A DNA stretch of 25,472 nt from Chitinophagaceae bacterium (lineage in GTDB: Bacteria; Bacteroidota; Bacteroidia; Chitinophagales; Chitinophagaceae). The stretch spans positions 1 to 25,472 of the forward strand of contig JANYEU010000353.1 in NCBI GenBank assembly GCA_025362915.1, in the 5' to 3' direction. Made by a program: the position numbers and the translations under genes. The notes beneath the pieces are model-generated. The model did no database searches, was not told where the DNA came from, and saw only the letters and a list, made by a program, of their open reading frames with translations. Position 1 is the first letter of the stretch; every line of letters starts with the position of its first letter. Positions 1 to 7,919 of this stretch are shown here, in pieces.

Positions 1-2
1 TA

Positions 3-308
3 AAGAAAGATGGAAAACCTTTGTATCTATCTGCACGGCAAGGGATTGAGGTTAAGGTGGATGCCAGACCAGTAACAATCAAGGAATTTAATATAACTAA
101 AATAGAAATGCCGGTTGTGCATTTTAAGGTGGTATGCACAACCGGTACTTATATAAGAAGTTTGGCAAACGATTTTGGTGAAGCACTAGGTGTGGGTGGA
201 TACATGAGTAGCCTATGCAGATCGCGCATAGGGGAGTTTAAAAATGAAGATGCCACTTCTATTGAAAAGTTTGAACTGGAGATAAGGGCCTTGAAACCAA
301 GTTTGTAA
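3..308 (+). CDS. truB: tRNA pseudouridine synthase B, C-terminal fragment
   Basis: TruB converts uridine 55 of the tRNA T-loop to pseudouridine. Only the last ~101 codons lie in the window; the frame is open to the left edge, so the start and the catalytic Asp region are outside. What is visible is the C-terminal part of the catalytic fold: a segment reading CTTGTYIRSLANDFGEALG, the family's conserved GTYIRSLxxDxGExLG block, then GGYMSSLCRSRIGEF, matching the usual L.RtriG.F block, and a short acidic tail. It ends 8 bp before the stop of the convergent response-regulator gene, so the two 3' ends almost touch. Identification is firm; nothing can be said about its operon. Confidence 0.93.
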   Translation, partial: KKDGKPLYLSARQGIEVKVDARPVTIKEFNITKIEMPVVHFKVVCTTGTYIRSLANDFGEALGVGGYMSSLCRSRIGEFKNEDATSIEKFELEIRALKPSL

Positions 309-318
309 ACTTAGGTTT
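294..318. terminator. hairpin spanning two convergent stop codons
   Basis: AAACC-AAGTTT (294-304) can pair with AAACTT-(A)-GGTTT (307-318), giving about 11 bp with one bulged A and a two-base loop. The hairpin covers the stop codons of both truB and the response regulator. There is no long T-run on either side, so a bidirectional terminator is only a possibility. Confidence 0.3.
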
Positions 319-718
319 AATTAAAGAAATGCTTTATAGGTTCAAACTGTTTCATCTGCAAGCAGTTTTCTTGTGTGAGTGGTTTCTCAAAGAAGCCAAT
401 CACGTTAGGGTATGTGGCTGCTTTTTTCTTATCAATAGTGTCTATTGAAGAGGTTACAATCACAACATGAACTTTTGGAGGGTTTTGAAGTGTACCAAGA
501 CTTTCCAAAAATTGCCACCCATCCATCACTGGCATATTTATATCGAGCAATACCAAATATTCTAGATTTTCAGAATCTTTGTTTGTAATCAAATCCAAGG
601 CTTCTTGACCATTTAAGGCTGATAATGGGGCGGAAGATAATTTACTGTAAGATAAGATTTCGGTATGCAGAAAAATTACTATGTCACTATCATCTACTAT
701 TACTGTCTGCAATTTCAT
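317..718 (-). CDS. single-domain response regulator (receiver domain)
   Basis: A 133-residue protein that is only a receiver (CheY-like) domain with no output domain. The acidic pocket D9-D10, the phospho-acceptor D59 in LLDINMPVMDGW, the switch residue T89 after the fourth strand and the K112-P113 pair are all present, so it should accept a phosphoryl group from a histidine kinase. No kinase is encoded nearby, so its partner is elsewhere. Stand-alone receivers of this type are common in Bacteroidota and are often intermediates in phosphorelays or act by protein binding; which applies here cannot be told. The ATG start is immediately followed by the expected beta-1 strand (LQTVIVDD), so the start is secure. 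Confidence 0.92.
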   Translation of the reverse strand: MKLQTVIVDDSDIVIFLHTEILSYSKLSSAPLSALNGQEALDLITNKDSENLEYLVLLDINMPVMDGWQFLESLGTLQNPPKVHVVIVTSSIDTIDKKKAATYPNVIGFFEKPLTQENCLQMKQFEPIKHFFN

Positions 719-860
719 TGTAATTAAAAGGTTAACAAATGGATAAAAGATATTAGGTTACTTAATGTAATAAACGCTAAGTTAATTGCTTTTTAACATT
801 AAACTAATGTTTTTTTAAGAATAGGGGATGTTTTTTATAAGCGGTTCTTCTATAACGCTT

Positions 861-2252
861 TTAAAAGGTGCCAATATTGTAATTCAGCCTCAGATTAAAG
901 TAATTTTGGGTGTTATTTGTAAATGTAGTTGGGTGTTTTACTGTACCTGCTACAAAATAGTTATCCGCATAATTTACCCCAACTTTCCATTTCTTGCTAA
1001 ACTGTGCCTCTAAGCTTAAAACAGTGGTTGAAACACCTAATGAAGGTTTCTCGAAGAAGATACCTGGTCTTAAATAAGAGTTTCCTCCAGCCCATTGGTA
1101 TTGAAAGCCACCGCCAATTCTCGTAACATTGTATTCGTAGTTACCAGATTGTTGAGTTTTGAGGCTTGCAATCGTTATCTTCTTACTCCAACTTCCGTCT
1201 CTATAGATGATACCGCCCTCAATAAATAGTTTTACAGGTGCATCATACTTCAAGCCAGCAAGTAACCTAAGCAATCCACCAGATGCAAAATGATTGCCAC
1301 AGGTATTGCTACCTAGATTAATACCATAACTTACAAAGGGATTAAACTGTAGTGATATTGGAAAATGGTCGAAGAAACTAAATGTAGCACCTGCCATTAA
1401 TGTAGGATGAGATGATGCATCGCTAGACGAAGAAGCTACAACACTATCTTGATTCAAAATCATGGGTATATGCTCCCAACCAATACCTAAGTATGGAGTT
1501 GTGTTAAATACTTTATACTTTTTATCTTTTTTTTTAAAGATAGGAGAATGAATTAATGAATCTTTCTTCAAGTACAACTGTGATTTTAGATTGATTAATG
1601 AATCCTGCAAGTTAACATTACGTTCTTTCAAAAAACCTACTATGCCCGATAAAGAATCATACTTTTGTTTGTATGTTGAGCTGGGAATAATTTGTGTATT
1701 GCCTGTACCATTCTGAGGATTTGTATTTACAGTTGTAGGCGTAATCTTAGGAATGCTTGTTTGTAAAGAATTTGAAGATTGAATTGGTGCAGATCCTACA
1801 TTTTGTACCACTATATCTCTTACATATACATCTTGTATCCTGTTGGTAACTGCATGTTTTGCAGAGATGTAAGTTTTCTTACCAGCACAATCGTCTTTGG
1901 TTACAACACCTGTTTGGCTATTGCTGCTATCTGCATAATTACCACCAGACGATTCTTGGTCAGGTGCCAAAGTGGTACTGAAACTTGTTGTTACTTCTGT
2001 GCCACAAAGTGTTTTTGCTATTACCTTACCAGATACAATCACGGGTGTTGGATTGTAATTCTTTATATAAACAGAAAAGCCTTGCCCGCCATCTAAACTA
2101 TATTGATGTCTTCCTAATCCTAAATAAACCCCAGATACTGTTTGATTAGAAAGTTTTTTCCAAGGACTATTCTTCTGCGAAAAGCAAAGGATGGTAGGAA
2201 CAATAAACAAAAATAATAATCCCGTTTTTAAACTGTTACTTTGAAGTGGCAT
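861..2252 (-). CDS. exported coiled-coil and beta-barrel protein, unknown function
   Basis: I do not recognise the family. The ATG at 2252 is preferred over the one at 2285: it gives a normal signal peptide (Lys, then LLFLFIVPTILCFS before QKNSP), and a good promoter -7 box ends five bases before the 2285 ATG, which would put that ATG at the transcription start. From 2252 the protein has 463 residues. After the signal peptide there is a beta-rich domain of ~130 residues with two Cys, then a Ser/Thr/Asn/Pro-rich linker, a short coiled coil (around KERNVNLQDSLINLKSQL), a basic stretch (KKKDKKYK), and a C-terminal ~200 residues of alternating amphipathic strands with many Gly/aromatic residues, ending in NLRLNYNIGTF. 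That tail looks like an 8-10-strand outer-membrane barrel. A periplasmic or surface N-domain tethered by a membrane barrel is inferred, not shown. Confidence 0.75.
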   Translation of the reverse strand: MPLQSNSLKTGLLFLFIVPTILCFSQKNSPWKKLSNQTVSGVYLGLGRHQYSLDGGQGFSVYIKNYNPTPVIVSGKVIAKTLCGTEVTTSFSTTLAPDQESSGGNYADSSNSQTGVVTKDDCAGKKTYISAKHAVTNRIQDVYVRDIVVQNVGSAPIQSSNSLQTSIPKITPTTVNTNPQNGTGNTQIIPSSTYKQKYDSLSGIVGFLKERNVNLQDSLINLKSQLYLKKDSLIHSPIFKKKDKKYKVFNTTPYLGIGWEHIPMILNQDSVVASSSSDASSHPTLMAGATFSFFDHFPISLQFNPFVSYGINLGSNTCGNHFASGGLLRLLAGLKYDAPVKLFIEGGIIYRDGSWSKKITIASLKTQQSGNYEYNVTRIGGGFQYQWAGGNSYLRPGIFFEKPSLGVSTTVLSLEAQFSKKWKVGVNYADNYFVAGTVKHPTTFTNNTQNYFNLRLNYNIGTF

Positions 2253-2289
2253 GGTATGTTTGTTTGTAGTATTACATTTAAGCATACTG

Positions 2290-2322
2290 CAAATCTAGTA
2301 TTATATTTAACAAAATTGCAAA
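2290..2322 (-). promoter_or_regulatory. Bacteroidota-type promoter for the 861-2252 gene
   Basis: On the minus strand TTTG (2322-2319) is followed after 21 nt by TAGATTTG (2297-2290), an exact match to the Bacteroidota -7 consensus TAnnTTTG at the usual spacing. Transcription would begin near 2285, which supports the downstream ATG at 2252. Confidence 0.6.
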
Positions 2323-2377
2323 TCGAGTAGTTTGACCCTAATTAATAGAGTTTTAACTTCTTTTTTTAACTAAAATA

Positions 2378-2406
2378 TTGCAGTTCAGTTGTTTTCTTTA
2401 CTTTCA
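2378..2406 (+). promoter_or_regulatory. probable promoter of tRNA-Leu
   Basis: TTG at 2378-2380, an 18-nt spacer, then TACTTTCA at 2399-2406, one base off TAnnTTTG. The tRNA begins 7 nt further on, the expected distance for a short 5' leader. Confidence 0.4.
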
Positions 2407-2412
2407 CATCCT

Positions 2413-2496
2413 GCCCGGATGGCGAAATTGGTAGACGCACTGTGTTCAGGTCGCAGCGTTCGTAAGGATGTGTCGGTTCGAATCCGACTTCGGGTA
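2413..2496 (+). tRNA. tRNA-Leu, anticodon CAG
   Basis: An 84-nt class II tRNA. The acceptor stem GCCCGGA (2413-2419) pairs with TTCGGGT (2489-2495) with two G-U pairs, and the discriminator is A. The D-arm carries AATTGGTAGACGC, typical of leucine tRNAs. The anticodon stem CTGTG/CGCAG encloses TTCAGGT, giving anticodon CAG (reads CUG). The long variable arm GTTC-GTAA-GGAT and the T-arm GTCGG-TTCGAAT-CCGAC fold normally. CCA is not encoded; the sequence after A2496 is CTACT. It stands alone, with a small secreted-protein gene 148 bp downstream. Confidence 0.96.
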
Positions 2497-2540
2497 CTAC
2501 TATTATCTAGATTATCTTTCTTCGCTCACCCCCTTAAACT

Positions 2541-2573
2541 TTTGTTTTACCTATTACAATCGTGTAACTTTTG
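2541..2573 (+). promoter_or_regulatory. probable promoter for the 2645-3064 gene
   Basis: TTTG at 2541-2544, 20 nt, then TAACTTTTG at 2565-2573. This matches the Bacteroidota -33/-7 pattern if one extra base is allowed in the -7 word. The implied leader is about 65 nt. Confidence 0.4.
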
Positions 2574-2644
2574 TTAATACATACGTAATCATTAAACATT
2601 CGTTTCCTTTACCATTCAATTTTAAAACAATTAAATTTACAATT

Positions 2645-3064
2645 ATGAAAAAAACGATTTTAGTCCTTTTAGTAACTGGACTCCTTGCCGTTGGGGCAAA
2701 TGCACAAGATGCACCTACTCCACCACCTTCTGGTCAGAACCGACCTCCAATGATGGGTCAGGACAGAATGAAAGAAAGACGCGAAATGATGTTGAAAAAC
2801 TTGAAAGACGTCGGTGCAACAGATGAGCAGGTTCAAAAGTGCAAGGATGTAATGGAAGATTCAAGAAAGAAAGGGGAAGAAATGAGAAAAGATGCCACTC
2901 TTACTGACGATGAAAAGAAAGCGAAACGTAAGGAAATGATGACTGATCAAGAAGCTAAAATAAAAGAAATTCTTGGGGATGATAAGTTTACAAAGTACAG
3001 GGATGCAATGAAGGCAATGCGCAAAGACATGCCGCCTCCACCGCAAGCAGCACCAAAAAACTAG
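2645..3064 (+). CDS. small secreted, charged helical protein (Spy/DUF4890-like)
   Basis: A 139-residue protein beginning MKKTILVLLVTGLLAVGANAQ, a clean signal peptide with cleavage after ANA. The mature part starts with a Pro-rich spacer (APTPPPSGQNRPPMM), continues as an almost wholly charged helical region rich in Lys, Glu, Asp and Met (about residues 45-130), and ends in PPPPQAAPKN. There are no Cys and no membrane segments. The organisation resembles the periplasmic Spy/CpxP-type or DUF4890 proteins of Bacteroidota (helical proteins with repeated L..eQ..K motifs; here GATDEQVQKCKDV and LTDDEKKAKRKEMM), which in other bacteria act as envelope-stress chaperones. That role is only an analogy. 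The frame is open upstream to 2468 but through the tRNA; the ATG at 2645 is the only start that gives a signal peptide. Confidence 0.82.
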   Translation: MKKTILVLLVTGLLAVGANAQDAPTPPPSGQNRPPMMGQDRMKERREMMLKNLKDVGATDEQVQKCKDVMEDSRKKGEEMRKDATLTDDEKKAKRKEMMTDQEAKIKEILGDDKFTKYRDAMKAMRKDMPPPPQAAPKN

Positions 3065-3086
3065 TATTAGTTTGTGATTGAAGCAT

Positions 3087-3123
3087 AAAAAAGGCAGTTT
3101 ACCAAGTGTAAGCTGCCTTTTCT
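3087..3123. terminator. bidirectional rho-independent terminator
   Basis: AAAAGGCAGTTTAC (3089-3102), loop CAAGT, GTAAGCTGCCTTTT (3108-3121): a 14-bp stem with one wobble pair, flanked by A- and T-runs. It sits between the convergent 2645-3064 gene and the leftward large outer-membrane gene and can serve both. Confidence 0.85.
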
Positions 3124-6100
3124 TTATAACAAAGCCCTCAAGCTCGCACGCCCTGTATTAATCACTTTTCCATCACCCGGTTTTCTACCTTCATAGCTGA
3201 AACTAATTTCCAAGCTGTTGATAAGCCGTTTAGTAAAATCTATCCCCCATAAATAATTCTTGCCGGGTTGTAATCCATCAAGTATCACATAACTTGTTGA
3301 TGTATTTACTGTACCCGTGTAGCTAATGTCGTTCAATGTAAACCTGCCAGTCAGACTGGTATTCTGAACGGCGTTGTATTTTGCCTCTATCACCAACGAA
3401 TTACTCGATAAAGATTCTCCTCCATACAATGCTGCATTCTTCTTATTGGTATAAACATAGCTTGCCTGCATTCTAAAAATGGTGGCATTGGTAAAAACAA
3501 TACGTGGCTCGGTAGATAGGGTCTTGATTGCATAATTCTGGTTGCTATAGGCAGCCGTCAGCAAGCTGGTATTCTCTATTCGTTGCAATAAATCAATCGT
3601 AAAACTCCTATTAATAGAACCCCTTGCCTTAATGTCCCATTCATTTTGTTGGTTACTTTGCAAACCATAAGTAAGTAGGTTTTTATTATAAATCAGTATC
3701 CTTGTTACATCCATTCCCCATTTACTGCTGCTGCGGTTGAAGGAAAGCGTATTGCTGAAAATGTATTTTAAAGAAATCAAAGCTGTATCTGCTATTTTAC
3801 CACCAATAGGATTAAGTACAAAATCGGACTGTGCTAATACCTTTTTACCACTTTGTAAGGATGATTGCAGGTTGAACCTCCCTGCCAAATCCCGTAGTTT
3901 CTTGTTGTGTATGGTATTGCTGATTGCCTTGGGACTGAATAATAAACTGTAATTAAACTGAGTATTATTTGTTTTTACATACACATTGGTAGGCGTAAAG
4001 AGCCTGATGTAAGTAGCCTGATCGGAAAAGCGGGCTATTTCAAACTCGTTCAATTGTTGCACACCATCATTATTATAATCTATCCAAGTGTATTGCCCTT
4101 GCCCTGCCGCTACTTGTATGTATGATATGGCCAGTTGCTGTTGCTGACCAGATCCAATCTCATACAAAGAATTACCTGTGATAAATCCTTTCCACGCATT
4201 CAATGTGTATTCTGCCCTGCCCAACAAATTATTATCTGGTGTAAGGTTGGTGATGCTTTTATTGAATACGTCAAACTTTCTGTAAGTAACTTCCAGCCGT
4301 AGTTGTTGCTTTTTGTTTTGCATCAACTCCAATAAGAAGTTATAGTTATGGCTTCTATCTATCTGCAAAAAGGATTGTTGATAAGCCTGCTTATCATTCC
4401 TGATAGAATAAGTAAAAGCCCACCTGTTAGCCTTGCCTTGGTTGCTTTTAAGATAGGCAGACAATGTATTAAAATCGAAACTATTGGGCGATAGGGAATC
4501 AACGCCGGCTATCCTTTGTTGGTTATGTTCCAACGCATATCCTCCACCAATAGTGATGTTTTTCAAATAAGGCATTGGTCTATTAATCTCAATAATTGGT
4601 TTAAAATAATATCCTTTCCCGCCACTAATGTCATTGTTTGTAAGACTTATATCACTTTTAATGTGCCACTTGGCAAGTGTTTGTATGTGTTGCAAATTCT
4701 GTCTAAACCCCTTATAATCATCGCTGCGCAAATAACCGGCAGCTGCATATTTAAAAGAGTTATTGTTGGTGTCCTTTATTTCCACACTAATGCTAGGGAG
4801 TTGCTCTGTTGCTTTGGTGGTAACTACATTCAGCCCCCAATCCCTTAAAAACTCTACAGAGCGCAACCTTTCTATGGGATTGAAATTCTCATTGGCATAT
4901 TCATAACCCAATGTGGTTTTGTATTGCAAAGGTTTATGCCGATAATGCAATGTATCATTATGCAGTAACAATACCCTCGCTGCCATGCCCACATTATTGC
5001 CTTTTTGGATGGAAGATAATGTGTTTACATCATAATTGCTTACTGCCGCATCTGTTTGCAGGGTATAGTTTTTATTGATTAGATAAGTAGTGCTCAGGTT
5101 TATCAGTTGTTGCTTTTTAGGCGTCGCCAAAAAGATGGCCGGTTCATAGTTTCCTTGTGGCACGTCATTTTTGGGGGCAATATATTGATACACATTCCCA
5201 TTGGCGCCGTTATAGTAAGGTACATAATTGCCTTTGTTTGTACCTACCTGCACAAAATTGAGCAGATACCTTGCACTGTCTTTATGGGTAGAATATTGGT
5301 AAATGGAATCATTACTATTAGGCAATTTTACCTTTGCATACATAATCTTTGATGCATCAAAAGTGTCTATGGCAAAGCTTGGATAAAAGGCATTCTGTAT
5401 ATTACTGCCAATGTTTGCCAGAAAACGTTTCTCACTAGAATCCAAGCTTTGATTGATGGGCGAGTTCTTTGCATCGCTGTTATTATACAACCCTACTGTA
5501 AACGATAACTTTTTGTTCACCGTTACTTCATCGTTGGCATACAGCATTACGTTGAGGTAATTCTGGTCAGAGTATTCAAATTCTACCTGAATCCTCTTGT
5601 TCACCGTAATCAATCGCTTGGGGGTAAAGGTTATTTCGGCAGTATTATAATTGATGGTATAGTCTTGGTCATCGCCGCGTTGCAGCAGTTCGCCATCTAT
5701 AAAAACATGTTCGGTATTGGCCAGCACCACAAAATACAATTCATTGTTAGCCCCCTGCAATCGGTATGGACCTTGGTTTCCCTCCTGCCCATTAAAGATG
5801 TTTCTTGTAAACTTTCCTTTGGCAATAGCTCCGCTCACCGTCAGTTTATTGCCTCCTTCCCTACCCATCCTTGTTTGTTGTTGATACGATACCCCTTGCA
5901 GCCTCTTGTAGAAATTGAGGAAATAGTTTTTGTTCTGTCGCAAATCAATATCGCCCAGGTTCAGTTCCCAGTTACGCTTCTTAAATTGCAGCAATATCTT
6001 ATCAAACTCATTCAATTGTTTGGTGGTTCCATCGGGTTGTATGGGTATATTGTTATCGGTAATGGCGGCCGACATCATGATACTATCGCCAATTATCCCG

Positions 6101-6549
6101 CTCAATTGTAAGTTCAGTTGAGAGTTAAACACTGCATTCTGTGCATTGCCTACCGAAATACTGCGCCCCATGCTTCCGTTGTAGGTAATGCCACTGCCAA
6201 AATTGAACAGGCTAGTAGAGACAAACTCATTGGTAGAATTATAAATGACGGGTCTGTGCGCCAAGAAGTTATTGCTTACACTATCGTAATTAAACCTTCG
6301 TGCCGGCGTATAAAAGCTTAAAGGAAAGGTTCGATAGGTAATCTGTACGCTATCTGTGGGTGGTGACTGTTTCCATAATAAGATAGCCCTAAAATAATCT
6401 ATCGAGTAAAAGTTGGTGTCTATGCCGTTGATACTAACAGAATTGGGCACCAAGCTATGTTTATCCAACACAATCAGCCCATTGGTTTCTATCTTTTTTG
6501 AATGAAAGTTAGACAACTGTCCCTTGGCCACCGAAGCCACCACCAACAA
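3124..6549 (-). CDS. large outer-membrane beta-barrel protein, unknown function
   Basis: About 1,141 residues from the TTG at 6549, but the hydrophobic leader starts earlier: the codons upstream (6585-6550) read ITLRKSIVILYLL, then LVVASVAKGQ, a classic signal peptide whose n-region has no ATG, GTG or TTG. The real start is probably at CTG 6579 or another rare codon. The mature protein is nearly all amphipathic strands with aromatic/Gly pattern and Asn/Gln-rich loops, as in a large outer-membrane barrel. Recognisable landmarks: a GD.D segment followed by LQGVSYQQQ near residues 195-225; GQEGNQGPYRLQG through TEHVFIDGELL and DYTINYNTAEITFTP near residues 252-306; and an EF-hand-like loop D824-Y-N-N-D-G-VQQLN-E835. 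I recall this combination from large hypothetical proteins of Bacteroidota, but know no assigned function. It is monocistronic. Confidence 0.8.
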   Translation of the reverse strand: MLVVASVAKGQLSNFHSKKIETNGLIVLDKHSLVPNSVSINGIDTNFYSIDYFRAILLWKQSPPTDSVQITYRTFPLSFYTPARRFNYDSVSNNFLAHRPVIYNSTNEFVSTSLFNFGSGITYNGSMGRSISVGNAQNAVFNSQLNLQLSGIIGDSIMMSAAITDNNIPIQPDGTTKQLNEFDKILLQFKKRNWELNLGDIDLRQNKNYFLNFYKRLQGVSYQQQTRMGREGGNKLTVSGAIAKGKFTRNIFNGQEGNQGPYRLQGANNELYFVVLANTEHVFIDGELLQRGDDQDYTINYNTAEITFTPKRLITVNKRIQVEFEYSDQNYLNVMLYANDEVTVNKKLSFTVGLYNNSDAKNSPINQSLDSSEKRFLANIGSNIQNAFYPSFAIDTFDASKIMYAKVKLPNSNDSIYQYSTHKDSARYLLNFVQVGTNKGNYVPYYNGANGNVYQYIAPKNDVPQGNYEPAIFLATPKKQQLINLSTTYLINKNYTLQTDAAVSNYDVNTLSSIQKGNNVGMAARVLLLHNDTLHYRHKPLQYKTTLGYEYANENFNPIERLRSVEFLRDWGLNVVTTKATEQLPSISVEIKDTNNNSFKYAAAGYLRSDDYKGFRQNLQHIQTLAKWHIKSDISLTNNDISGGKGYYFKPIIEINRPMPYLKNITIGGGYALEHNQQRIAGVDSLSPNSFDFNTLSAYLKSNQGKANRWAFTYSIRNDKQAYQQSFLQIDRSHNYNFLLELMQNKKQQLRLEVTYRKFDVFNKSITNLTPDNNLLGRAEYTLNAWKGFITGNSLYEIGSGQQQQLAISYIQVAAGQGQYTWIDYNNDGVQQLNEFEIARFSDQATYIRLFTPTNVYVKTNNTQFNYSLLFSPKAISNTIHNKKLRDLAGRFNLQSSLQSGKKVLAQSDFVLNPIGGKIADTALISLKYIFSNTLSFNRSSSKWGMDVTRILIYNKNLLTYGLQSNQQNEWDIKARGSINRSFTIDLLQRIENTSLLTAAYSNQNYAIKTLSTEPRIVFTNATIFRMQASYVYTNKKNAALYGGESLSSNSLVIEAKYNAVQNTSLTGRFTLNDISYTGTVNTSTSYVILDGLQPGKNYLWGIDFTKRLINSLEISFSYEGRKPGDGKVINTGRASLRALL

Positions 6550-6662
6550 CAGGTATAATATGACAATACTTTTTCTCAGTGTTATTTATTATACCTGCAA
6601 TGTTAGCGATTAGTAGATATTAGATAATAACTATAGATTTTCCATAACTAATATCATCGCAC

Positions 6663-6679
6663 TGTTATTGGCAATAACA
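6663..6679. repeat. inverted repeat TGTTATTG-g-CAATAACA
   Basis: Perfect 8-bp arms separated by one base. Too tight for an RNA hairpin, so more like a dyad protein-binding site or a repeat relic. It lies 20 bp from the stronger hairpin at 6699. Confidence 0.55.
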
Positions 6680-6698
6680 CACTTGCAGCGGCAGAGAG

Positions 6699-6731
6699 AC
6701 GGTCAACAACCTTCAAAAGGTTGTTGACCGT
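6699..6731. terminator. perfect 15-bp hairpin ACGGTCAACAACCTT / CAA loop
   Basis: ACGGTCAACAACCTT (6699-6713), loop CAA, AAGGTTGTTGACCGT (6717-6731). The trailing sequence TATTATTTAG is only moderately T-rich. No + strand gene ends just before it. For the minus strand it follows the broken lipoprotein gene by about 260 bp, so it could end that transcript or be part of an interspersed repeat. Confidence 0.5.
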
Positions 6732-6757
6732 TATTATTTAGTTTCATTGTAGCGTAT

Positions 6758-6774
6758 GGAGATTTGAAATCTCC
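6758..6774. repeat. inverted repeat GGAGATTT-g-AAATCTCC
   Basis: Perfect 8-bp arms with a one-base centre, the same geometry as the 6663-6679 dyad 95 bp away but a different sequence. Confidence 0.55.
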
Positions 6775-6987
6775 TTTATTCAGCGTTCGAACTGCGCTTC
6801 GCTAACCTCTTCTAACAGCAACACCATGACTAGCTGGGAGGGACACGTGCAGCAGCAGGGCCGCAATGGATTTACTAGATAGGCTTCGGTTTTTTATTCC
6901 AATTGCTTTCATTCTCCTATCAAGATTTCAATATGTATTTTAGTAACTACATTCATTCTTTTAGATATACGCTCCCTTCTGTTATTC

Positions 6988-7683
6988 CTATTGTCTTATC
7001 TCAATATTATCCATTTCCCAAGCTACTTTCCAGCATTGTTGAATGCCAATAAAGTTTCCTTCCACCCTTTCCACCTTTGTATTGATAACTTCATAACCAT
7101 TGATGCAAATAATACAAGTGTTATCAATCTGTCTTATTGTAATTCTATTAGACTGCACTTTATTGATAAGATTTTTCATAACAGCTGACGCAATTGGAAC
7201 CCATTTTGGCGATTGGTTCTCTGTAAATCTTCTCAATACAATTTCTCCCTCATCTGTAAAAGATAATTGGTAAGAATCTGTTTGTATTCGGCCCCATTGT
7301 AAATCTATCTCATTATTATTGTCTTTACGTTTCAAAAATGTGGCATCGTATGAAATCTGAAAGTTACTTTTAGTATCAAATCCCCTTATTGCCTTCACAA
7401 GCCAAAGACAGCCTTGATTTTCCGCATTTGTATAGTATTTCTCTACATACAGAACGCCATTAGCCACATTTACCAAGAACCGTTTATTGTCTGTAAGTGG
7501 TCATTTGTTGATATTGCTAGTAAAGTCATCCGAGAAGATAACCTTGCTGGTAGTGTCTATGCTGGTACATGGTTTCCAAATAGGAACATTGGTTGTGGTT
7601 TGTACTTTAGTGGTTCCGCCACAGCCTAATAATAGCAATAACACAACTGGTAAGCAGCATAGATTTTTAATTTTTATTAGCAT
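6988..7683 (-). pseudogene. lipoprotein with laminin-G/DUF1080-like domain, split by TGA
   Basis: The ATG at 7683 opens MLIKIKNLCCLPVVLLLLLGCGG, a lipoprotein signal with lipobox LLGC, followed by a Thr-rich spacer and KVIFSDDFTSNINK. There the frame meets TGA (complement of 7501-7503) and continues, in the same frame and without any indel, as PLTDNKRFLVNVANGVLYVEKYY to a TAG at 6988. The whole is 231 codons. Concanavalin-fold domains of this kind (LamG/DUF1080, 'family 16' type) normally have a Trp at this place after F.DDF..N...W, so TGG to TGA is the simplest explanation. The remaining 166 codons keep aromatic residues and strand pattern (ITIRQIDNTCIICINGYEV, WEMDNIEIRQ) with no other lesion, so the break is recent or a sequencing error. 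The domain usually binds carbohydrate. Confidence 0.8.
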
Positions 7684-7919
7684 CTGAATCTTTTTAGGAA
7701 ATAAAAATAAGGCTACAATGCTAATATGTCCTTCTTAATTTTTAGACGGGTGTAAGTAAGTTTTTCGTTTTGTGAAAGTGAAGCTACCACTTTTAAATTT
7801 CCTTTGCACAATTTTCCCAGTTGATTTTCGGATAGACACTGCGCTAGAGGGGAAAAGAGCCTATTTTAAAACAAAAGTGGGAAAATGATAACGAAAAAGC
7901 CCATTTTAAGGTTTCTGCA

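Larger units (their letters stand above)
6586..6987. other. non-coding gap with inverted repeats and a GC-rich patch
   Basis: No credible gene in 402 bp. It holds three compact perfect inverted repeats (6663-6679, 6699-6731, 6758-6774), then about 100 bp (6781-6880) of clearly GC-richer sequence including CACGTGCAGCAGCAGG, unlike the AT-rich surroundings. This could be a decayed mobile-element fragment or short interspersed repeat, but no transposase remnant can be read in any frame. Confidence 0.6.

Noticed and set aside
4516..4848. Plus-strand ORFs within the large minus-strand barrel gene
   Set aside because: They are antisense shadows without signal peptides, domains or start context.
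6586..6987. Insertion sequence
   Set aside because: No transposase fragment, no matching terminal repeats at the ends of the region and no target duplication visible.
7501..7503. Genome-wide TGA-to-Trp recoding
   Set aside because: The flippase gene ends normally at TGA, and no other long gene in the window has an internal TGA. A single mutation or read error is simpler.
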